From NCBI GenBank assembly GCA_025057715.1, contig JANWVD010000011.1, positions 1 to 12,714 of the forward strand: a stretch of DNA of 12,714 nt, read 5' to 3'. The number at the start of each line of letters is the position of its first letter. Within the stretch, counting starts at the first letter, position 1. This DNA is from Aquificaceae bacterium. GTDB lineage: Bacteria; Aquificota; Aquificia; Aquificales; Aquificaceae. The notes under the pieces were generated by a model that saw only the letters and a program-made list of their open reading frames with translations, was not told where the DNA came from and ran no database searches. The position numbers and the translations under genes are program-made. Shown here one piece after another: positions 7,773 through 12,714 of the stretch.

Positions 7773-8228
7773 TTAAGGTCTTTTAGCAATTTGCTCAATA
7801 TCTCTGGCTACTGCCATTAGCGTTGCTTCAGCAACCAAGGTTTCATCTACGCTCGCCTTTGCCCTCATCTTTGATAGGCTCTTTTTAAGGGATATTGCTT
7901 CAAGCTCAAGAATCAATCTATCACCCGGGAAAACAGGCATTCTAAACCTTGCCTCTTCCACACCTGCGAAGAAAATACCGGTCTTTTCGGTATTTAAATT
8001 CAAGGAAACAATCATCAAAATCCCACCCGCTTGAGCCATTGCTTCTAAGATGTAAACGCCGGGCATCATAGGAAACGAGGGAAAATGCCCTTGAAATACA
8101 GGCTCGTTGACGCTAACGCACTTAAGCGCCTTTATTCTTTCCCCGGGTTTAATATCAAGCACTTTATCTACCAGCAAGAGCGGATACCTATGTGGCAAAA
8201 TCTTCATAATTTCGTGGATGCTTAGCAT
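7773..8228 (-). CDS. fabZ: 3-hydroxyacyl-[acyl-carrier-protein] dehydratase FabZ
   Basis: 151 aa hot-dog fold enzyme, usual length. It removes water from (3R)-hydroxyacyl-ACP in fatty acid elongation, in the cytosol. Motifs in order: ILPHRYPLLLVD at 10-21, NEPVFQGHFPSFPMMPGV at 41-58 with catalytic His48, catalytic Glu62 in LEAMAQAGG, and RFRMPVFPGD at 94-103. The PHRYP and HFP blocks favour FabZ over FabA. An in-frame TGA directly precedes the ATG, so no longer start exists. No good SD is present. It is the first gene of the minus-strand operon. In many Gram-negatives fabZ sits with lpxA and lpxD; here it does not. The next gene is 31 bp downstream. Confidence 0.95.
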   Translation of the reverse strand: MLSIHEIMKILPHRYPLLLVDKVLDIKPGERIKALKCVSVNEPVFQGHFPSFPMMPGVYILEAMAQAGGILMIVSLNLNTEKTGIFFAGVEEARFRMPVFPGDRLILELEAISLKKSLSKMRAKASVDETLVAEATLMAVARDIEQIAKRP

Positions 8229-8253
8229 TCAGTTTATTTTAAAATTCTTCCTT

Positions 8254-8259
8254 GGAGGT
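8254..8259 (+). promoter_or_regulatory. Ribosome binding site of the cytochrome c gene
   Basis: GGAGGT, 4 nt before the ATG at 8264. The frame can be opened earlier at a TTG (8252), but that codon overlaps this SD and cannot be the start it serves. Confidence 0.85.
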
Positions 8260-8263
8260 GAGG

Positions 8264-8635
8264 ATGAGAAAGGTCTTAATCCTTTCGGTTTTATCTATAA
8301 TGCTTTTTTCTTGTCAACAAAAGCAGCAAGCGAGCGCACCCTCCCAAGAGATGCCAGCCAAACCCCAAGAAGCAAAAGCCCCTCAAGATGAGCGCGCAGC
8401 GCTCGCTTCTGAAAAAGGATGTTTTGCCTGTCATGATGTAAATGTCAAGAAGGTCGGTCCATCGTTTAAAGAGGTTGCGTCAAAGTACGAGGGTATCACA
8501 GGCTCAATAGACACGCTTGCAAAGCGTATCAAAAACGGCGGTTCTGGCAAATGGGGCAATGTCCCAATGCCCCCTCAAAATGTGACCGAGGAAGAAGCCA
8601 AAAAGCTCGCAGAGTGGGTTATGAGCGTCCGATAA
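8264..8635 (+). CDS. Lipoprotein cytochrome c, c-552/c-551 type (class I, monoheme)
   Basis: 123 aa. Residues 1-16 are a lipoprotein signal peptide ending in a lipobox (LFSC) with Cys17 as the lipidation site. A flexible Gln/Ala/Pro/Lys-rich linker follows (18-42). The heme domain of about 80 residues has Cys53-x-x-Cys56-His57 (GCFACHD), GGSGKWG at 92-98 and the likely axial Met102 in VPMPPQNVT. The heme domain strongly resembles Hydrogenobacter thermophilus cytochrome c-552, which carries electrons to the terminal oxidase, but that protein is soluble while this one is predicted to be tethered. It would be lipidated by Lgt (left edge) and matured with help from systems such as CcdA. It is transcribed alone, divergent from fabZ (35-bp gap) and convergent with the MBL gene (17-bp overlap). 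No convincing plus-strand promoter was found. Confidence 0.93.
   Translation: MRKVLILSVLSIMLFSCQQKQQASAPSQEMPAKPQEAKAPQDERAALASEKGCFACHDVNVKKVGPSFKEVASKYEGITGSIDTLAKRIKNGGSGKWGNVPMPPQNVTEEEAKKLAEWVMSVR
8290..8317 (-). promoter_or_regulatory. Candidate sigma70-type promoter for the fabZ operon
   Basis: On the minus strand TTGACA (8317-8312, exact consensus) is followed after 16 nt by GATAAA (8295-8290, 4 of 6 bases). This predicts a transcript start near 8283 and a leader of about 55 nt before fabZ. The elements lie within the signal-peptide codons of the divergent cytochrome gene. The weak -10 keeps this tentative. Confidence 0.4.
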
Positions 8636-9258
8636 GCTGGTTTAGTATAACGCTATTTTCTCTCTCAAAGCCTATGCTCGTGCTTGGTCCGTGACCTGTT
8701 ATGACTTTGGTGTCTTCTGGGAGCTCTTTGAAAACTCTCCTCAGAGACTTTTTCAGCTCGTCAAAGCTCGAGTAAGGTAAATCCCAACGACCAACAGAGC
8801 CTCTAAATATCAAATCTCCGGCTATCAAAAACTTTTCCGAAGGGCAATAAAGGCAGCAAAGTCCTGGAGAATGTCCGGGGGAATGTAAAACAATTAGCTC
8901 TTTGCCCGCGAAGTTAATCGTCATATTATCCTTTAGCTCAATATCTGGGCTTGGACAAGGAAGGTTTGCACCAACGAGTTTGTCAAATCCGTCCCAAAGC
9001 GTGTTTTTAAGTAGCTTTATATCCTCTGGGTGCATATAAAAAGGGGCGTTTGTTAGGTTTTTTGAGAGTTTTTACCTGTCCTATGTGGTCTAAGTGTCCG
9101 TGCGTTGCTATTATTGCGCTTAAAGTTTTTCCTTCTAAGGCGCTGATTATAGCCTTAACATCAGCCCCGGGGTCTATTACTATTGCCTCGTTTTCACTTA
9201 AGATGACGCTCGTATTAACCTCCAGGGGTCCAACTGGAATGGTTTTTAACTTAATCAT
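8619..9258 (-). pseudogene. Glyoxalase II-like metallo-beta-lactamase hydrolase, interrupted by a one-base frameshift
   Basis: The gene reads in two pieces. 9258-9007 holds the N-terminus with the metal motif THGHLDH (His53, His55, Asp57, His58). 9035-8619 holds the rest with HSPGH (His129), AGD (Asp148) and TGHGP (His189), numbered in the joined protein. Removing one A from the A6 run (9063-9058) joins them into 212 aa reading TLKNLTNAPFYMHPED, exactly the sequence expected there for the YcbL/glyoxalase II group. Such enzymes hydrolyse thioesters such as S-lactoylglutathione; the substrate here is unknown. All metal ligands survive, so either the break is very recent or the extra base is a sequencing error. 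The ATG overlaps the end of nuoN by 8 bp. The ATG at 9035 has no SD and would lack the metal site, so it is not taken as a separate gene. Confidence 0.9.
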
Positions 9259-10627
9259 AAAAAGATAAGACTATTTGCGGAAATAGTCCCAAAGATACAA
9301 CTATTAAAAGACACACAGAGAAGCCAATTGCCTCCCCACCTGAGATGCGTCTTCCTTTTACCATTTTGTAAGGCTCAGATAGGAATATGTTCACTATTAA
9401 CTTAAGGTAATACCCAGCACCTATCAGGCTGGCGACTAATAAAACTATTGCTAACAGAAACTCACCGGCTGATATCAAACCAAGCAAGAGCCATAACTTT
9501 CCAAAAAAGAGCGCGAAAGGAGGGAGACCAATTAGCGAAAATAGGAAGATCGCAAGAATCGTTGATATTCCAGGACGCGTCTTGTATAGACCTTTGTAAT
9601 CAAGGATGTGATGCTTAAAATCGCGCTTCTCTTCAAGAATGCCGATTGCTATAAAAGTCCCGAGCGTTGCAAAAGAGTAAACTGTTATATAAAAGATGAG
9701 CGCAAACTTAAGACTTTGGGTGTTATCTGCAAAAGCAAGCAAGAAATAACCCGCGTGAGCTATTGATGAATAAGCAAGAAGTCTCTTTACCGAGTTTTGT
9801 CCGTAAGCTGTCAAATTTGCGTAAATGGTAGATAGTATGGCAAGCGCTGCGACCATAATTTGCCACTGATTCAAAGAACCAAAAACATCAAGGAGATTTA
9901 GTAAAAAACCAAATAGCGCCACTTTGGGAGCACTTGATAAAAACCCTACTACGGGGCTCGGAGCTCCTTCGTAGGTATCTGGCATCCAAACATGAAAAGG
10001 CGCCGCCGCTATCTTTAGCGCTATCCCCGAGAGTAAAAAGGTGCAAGCTAATGCTGCTGGACCGCTTTGGTCGCTCAGCTTAGATAGTTCAAAGCTGCCA
10101 GTGGCAAGATAGAAAAAACCTGCCCCCAATGCAATAAGGGCAGTTGCAACAGAGCCAAGGGTTAGGTATTTAAAAGACGCCTCTTTTGAAAGAACATCCT
10201 GACGGAAAAGTCCTATCATGACATATGAGCTTATTGAGTAAAGCTCAAGAGCAAGAAAGGAAAGAGCGAGATTTTGTGAAGAGACGAGTAAAGAAAGACC
10301 AATTAGGGCACACATCATGATGTATGAAAGTTCTGTATATACGGAGTTTAGTTTGCTATAGTATTCGCTAAGGGAGATTATAGATAGTAAGGTAAGAATA
10401 TACATAACGCCTTTTAGGAATTGAGTTGTTTGGTTAGATTCAACCATTCCACCAAGCCCTTCCCCAATTGGCGTCCAGAAGATGCTTAAAAAGCTAATTG
10501 ATATGAAAATTCCTGACAGGTAAGTAAGGGCGCTAAAATCTTTTTTTCTTGCAAAGAGCTCTGCAATAAACACTATAAGAGCTCCAAAAGATAGGGCTAT
10601 TTCGGGAATTAGAATGACCAAATTCAC
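9251..10627 (-). CDS. nuoN: NADH:quinone oxidoreductase subunit N (start at GTG)
   Basis: 458 aa, slightly shorter than E. coli NuoN (485). One of the three antiporter-like proton-pumping subunits of complex I, with about 14 membrane helices. Conserved charged residues of the pumping path are visible: Glu128 in ALELYSISSY, Lys205 in ALKIAAAPFHVWMPDTYEGA, Lys235 in SAPKVALF and Lys377 in FFGKLWLL. KRLLAYSSIAHAGY (281-294) and the GLPPFALFFGK helix (367-377) are family marks. The start is GTG at 10627, 4 bp after the nuoM stop. It has an SD (GGAGGA) 7 nt upstream made from the final Gly-Gly codons of nuoM. Gene order nuoL-nuoM-nuoN is standard. The MBL gene follows with an 8-bp overlap. Confidence 0.96.
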   Translation of the reverse strand: MNLVILIPEIALSFGALIVFIAELFARKKDFSALTYLSGIFISISFLSIFWTPIGEGLGGMVESNQTTQFLKGVMYILTLLSIISLSEYYSKLNSVYTELSYIMMCALIGLSLLVSSQNLALSFLALELYSISSYVMIGLFRQDVLSKEASFKYLTLGSVATALIALGAGFFYLATGSFELSKLSDQSGPAALACTFLLSGIALKIAAAPFHVWMPDTYEGAPSPVVGFLSSAPKVALFGFLLNLLDVFGSLNQWQIMVAALAILSTIYANLTAYGQNSVKRLLAYSSIAHAGYFLLAFADNTQSLKFALIFYITVYSFATLGTFIAIGILEEKRDFKHHILDYKGLYKTRPGISTILAIFLFSLIGLPPFALFFGKLWLLLGLISAGEFLLAIVLLVASLIGAGYYLKLIVNIFLSEPYKMVKGRRISGGEAIGFSVCLLIVVSLGLFPQIVLSFYD

Positions 10628-10631
10628 TTAA

Positions 10632-12107
10632 TTATCCTCCAATAATGTAGCGTGAGGTTTGCTCTATGGTTTTCACAAAAGGATAGGGATATAGTCCGAG
10701 CAAGAACGCAGAAGCCAAGATTGCAACAAAGCTGATAATATGATATGGCTCTAAGTCCCTAAGAGTTTGCCATTTTTGTTTTCGATAGTCTGATATTGTC
10801 TCTTCCTCAAACATAGTTTTACGATACATGTGTAAAAAGTAAACTGCCGATAGGACTATACCGCTACCTGCAATAAAAGCCCAGAATGGAAAGTTTTTAA
10901 ACGTTCCAAGAAGGATTAAAAACTCCCCGACAAAGCCAGCAAGCCCGGGAAAGCCTATGCCGGCAAGTCCTGCCAGCATAAAGACGACGGCGAGCTTTGG
11001 TAAATATCCCGCAAGACCGCCTAAATCCTCCATGTTGTAGCTATGAATTCTATCGTAGATAAACCCTGCGGACATAAATAGAGCTGCCGAAGATAGACCG
11101 TGTGCGACCATCATAAATATTGCCCCGTTTAGTGCATTAACGTCGTTTGCAAATGTCCCAAGAGTGACCATGCCCATGTGGCTAATGGAGGAATAGGCTA
11201 TTAGCTTCTTTATGTGATTTTGCGCAAGTGCCATCATTGCCGCGTAGATTATGCTAATTAGACTTAGGGTAAAGACCAATGTCGCTAACTCTCTGCTCGC
11301 GTCTGGAAAGAGTTCTAAAGAGTATCTAACAAAGCCAAAGGTTCCCATCTTTAGCAAGACTGCCGCAAGGACCACTGAGCCTGCGGTTGGCGCTTCAACG
11401 TGAGCGTCTGGCAGCCAAGTATGGAAGGGCCACATTGGCACCTTGACTGCAAAGCCAATACCAAAGGCGATAAAGGCTACATACTGAAGCAAGATTGGAT
11501 AGGTCTTTGAAGAATGATATAGATAGTCAAAAGAGAGCTTGCCATCAATAAAATACCCATAAACTATCAAAGAGGCTATGCCAAGAAGCAAGAACAAGCT
11601 TCCAAAGAATGTGTATATAAAGAACTTATTTGCAGCGTATACCTTTCTATCGTGTCCCCATATGCCAATGATGTAATACATTGGTATCAACATTCCTTCC
11701 CAAAAGAGGTAAAAGAGGAAGAAATCAAGCGAAGAGAAAACCCCCATGCAAGCGCCTTGAAGCGCAAGGAAAAGCGCGATAAACAGATTTGGTCTTTGGC
11801 TAATTCTCCAAGACCAAACATAAACTACTATGAAAATAAGCGAAGTTAGTAGCAACAAAGATACTGCCATCCCGTCAACGCCGACATGATATGAAATGCC
11901 AAGCTGCGGTATCCAGTCTATCTTGGTTGTGAATTGAAATCCGGAAGCGTCCCATGGGAATGCGATAAAGATTGTCAAGGTGATTAAAAAACCGGCTATT
12001 GAGGTAATAAGAGCAAGTAGCTTTGAGAATATCTCTTTGCGAACTATGGCAACAAGCACTGACGCAACAAGCGGCATAAAAATTGCGACATTTAAGAGAG
12101 CCTCCAT
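10632..12107 (-). CDS. nuoM: NADH:quinone oxidoreductase subunit M
   Basis: 491 aa from the chosen ATG. Antiporter-like proton-pumping subunit of complex I, about 14 membrane helices. Key residues line up with E. coli NuoM at a constant offset of 12: Lys222 (VKVPMWPFHTWLPDAHVEAP; E. coli Lys234), Lys253 (LLKMGTFG; Lys265), His310 (SSISHMG; His322) and Glu395 (GFVGEF; Glu407). Glu137 in FWEGMLIPMYY matches Glu144. The frame could open 4 codons earlier at a GTG (12119), but that codon lies just before the SD; the ATG at 12107 has GGAGGT 4 nt upstream and is preferred. Only 2 bp separate it from the nuoL stop. Confidence 0.97.
   Translation of the reverse strand: MEALLNVAIFMPLVASVLVAIVRKEIFSKLLALITSIAGFLITLTIFIAFPWDASGFQFTTKIDWIPQLGISYHVGVDGMAVSLLLLTSLIFIVVYVWSWRISQRPNLFIALFLALQGACMGVFSSLDFFLFYLFWEGMLIPMYYIIGIWGHDRKVYAANKFFIYTFFGSLFLLLGIASLIVYGYFIDGKLSFDYLYHSSKTYPILLQYVAFIAFGIGFAVKVPMWPFHTWLPDAHVEAPTAGSVVLAAVLLKMGTFGFVRYSLELFPDASRELATLVFTLSLISIIYAAMMALAQNHIKKLIAYSSISHMGMVTLGTFANDVNALNGAIFMMVAHGLSSAALFMSAGFIYDRIHSYNMEDLGGLAGYLPKLAVVFMLAGLAGIGFPGLAGFVGEFLILLGTFKNFPFWAFIAGSGIVLSAVYFLHMYRKTMFEEETISDYRKQKWQTLRDLEPYHIISFVAILASAFLLGLYPYPFVKTIEQTSRYIIGG
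10635..10640 (-). promoter_or_regulatory. Ribosome binding site of nuoN, inside nuoM
   Basis: GGAGGA on the minus strand, 7 nt before the GTG start. It doubles as the last two Gly codons of nuoM and supports the non-ATG start. Confidence 0.75.
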
Positions 12108-12109
12108 CT

Positions 12110-12714
12110 TCACCTCCACAGGAGAGTAAACACTAAAACGCTAAATATACCAAATGATGCTATGAGGGCGTAAATGTTTAGATTTCCGTTTTGGAATGCT
12201 CTAAAAGAGCTCCCGACTAAGTTAACTAAGCTGTAGCTTAGATTAACAAACCCGTCTATGACTATTCTTTCGAAGAACCTATTTATGCCTACACTCAAAT
12301 CCCTAAACCCAACAGCCAAAACCTTATGGTAAAGGGCTTCTGTGTAGAGCTGGCTCTTGAAGGCTTTTGAGAGAGGGATTGATTTTTCGCTCATGATTGA
12401 AAGCGGTGTAAAGCAAATGCCATAGGCAAGGGCTATGCCAAGAGCTGAAGCAAGCATCGAAAGAATTGCAATTGGCAAGTCAATATGAAGGCTTTTGCCA
12501 TAGAGTGGCAAAAGAAGGCTCATGAAAGAAAAGAGAGCAAGCAAAGCCATAGGTAAAAGCATGATAGCTGAAGATTCATCAACCTTGGACTCTTCGCCTT
12601 TGTGAAAGAGTCTAAAGACCTGACGGAAAGAGTAAAAGGCAGTTAAGAAGCTAACCAAGGTTGCTAAAATGCCCCAGATTGCACCTTTTGAAAATGCCTG
12701 TGAAAGGATGAGGT
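12110..12714 (-). CDS. nuoL: NADH:quinone oxidoreductase subunit L, C-terminal fragment
   Basis: The frame is open to the right edge, so about 200 C-terminal residues of a protein normally over 600 aa are present; the start is outside the window. It is the largest antiporter-like subunit of complex I, which carries the long lateral helix. Visible: a membrane helix ending in LTAFYSFRQVFRLFHKG, typical of NuoL (Thr-Ala-Phe-Tyr-x-x-Arg), then helices near LLPMALLALFSF, a loop, and the amphipathic stretch RFFERIVIDGFVNLSYSLVN of the lateral helix region. RAFQNGNLNIYALI leads into the final membrane helix and the Trp-Arg end. The internal TTG at 12658 is not a start, because the upstream codons continue the same protein. 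Followed by nuoM after 2 bp. Confidence 0.93.
   Translation of the reverse strand, partial: LILSQAFSKGAIWGILATLVSFLTAFYSFRQVFRLFHKGEESKVDESSAIMLLPMALLALFSFMSLLLPLYGKSLHIDLPIAILSMLASALGIALAYGICFTPLSIMSEKSIPLSKAFKSQLYTEALYHKVLAVGFRDLSVGINRFFERIVIDGFVNLSYSLVNLVGSSFRAFQNGNLNIYALIASFGIFSVLVFTLLWR
12112..12117 (-). promoter_or_regulatory. Ribosome binding site of nuoM, inside nuoL
   Basis: GGAGGT on the minus strand, 4 nt before the ATG at 12107. It is formed by the last codons of nuoL (Trp-Arg) plus its stop, so nuoL termination and nuoM initiation are close to each other. Confidence 0.85.

Noticed and set aside
7742..7798. Upstream 19-residue extension of the thioredoxin-fold protein
   Set aside because: It would overlap fabZ and bury the signal peptide; a strong SD sits right before the internal ATG at 7741.
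8296..8301. Perfect TATAAT on the plus strand
   Set aside because: It is inside the cytochrome c signal-peptide codons, downstream of the start codon, so it cannot drive that gene.
8390..8404. GAGCGC-GCA-GCGCTC hairpin in the cytochrome c gene
   Set aside because: Short six-base stem in coding sequence (Glu-Arg-Ala-Ala-Leu) with no T-tract; probably chance.
8619..9035. Separate 138-aa protein starting at the ATG at 9035
   Set aside because: No SD, starts in mid-domain at the MHPED motif, and lacks the HxHxDH metal site; it is the second half of the frameshifted MBL gene.
1162..10949. CCCGGG appears seven times (1162, 2602, 2628, 7924, 8142, 9166, 10944), more than about 1 expected from base composition
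   Set aside because: Every copy encodes a Pro-Gly pair in a conserved protein motif, so codon choice explains it without a special DNA signal.

Overview
The window is almost wall-to-wall coding DNA with about 43% GC by a spot count. All genes are ordinary housekeeping or energy genes. There is no sign of a mobile element, CRISPR array, tRNA or rRNA. The longest gap between genes is 35 bp (8229-8263). The cytochrome c closely resembles the Hydrogenobacter thermophilus c-552 type. Together with short, Lys/Glu-rich proteins, unrelated pathways mixed in tight operons, and a bacterial-type complex I, this suggests a thermophilic chemolithotroph of the Aquificota. That assignment is inference, not proof.

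Layout. On the plus strand at the left edge are the end of lgt (prolipoprotein diacylglyceryl transferase) and sppA (signal peptide peptidase), overlapping by 17 bp. Their 3' end runs 16 bp into a long minus-strand operon that is read right to left: fabZ, a secreted thioredoxin-fold protein, ccdA, hisH, pyrF, metE, tkt (8228 down to 975). A candidate sigma70-type promoter for this operon lies inside the start of the divergent plus-strand gene, a lipoprotein cytochrome c (8264-8635). That gene ends 17 bp inside a second minus-strand operon entering from the right edge: nuoL (partial), nuoM, nuoN and a glyoxalase II-like metallo-beta-lactamase (MBL) gene.

How the genes fit together. nuoL, nuoM and nuoN are the antiporter-like membrane subunits of NADH:quinone oxidoreductase, and the lipoprotein cytochrome c is a likely periplasmic electron carrier. 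ccdA and its thioredoxin partner form a route that carries reducing power across the membrane, plausibly for cytochrome c maturation. lgt would lipidate the cytochrome's N-terminal Cys, and sppA degrades spent signal peptides. metE, hisH, pyrF, fabZ and tkt are unlinked biosynthetic steps (methionine, histidine, pyrimidine, fatty acid/lipid A, pentose phosphate).

The oddities are these. The MBL gene is split by one extra A in an A6 run. CcdA has an insertion carrying extra hydrophobic segments. Both convergent gene pairs overlap at their 3' ends with no room for a terminator. Several starts differ from the longest reading frame (pyrF, the thioredoxin gene, the cytochrome c gene, nuoM) and are placed here from Shine-Dalgarno (SD) position. 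I found no previously undescribed system in this window.
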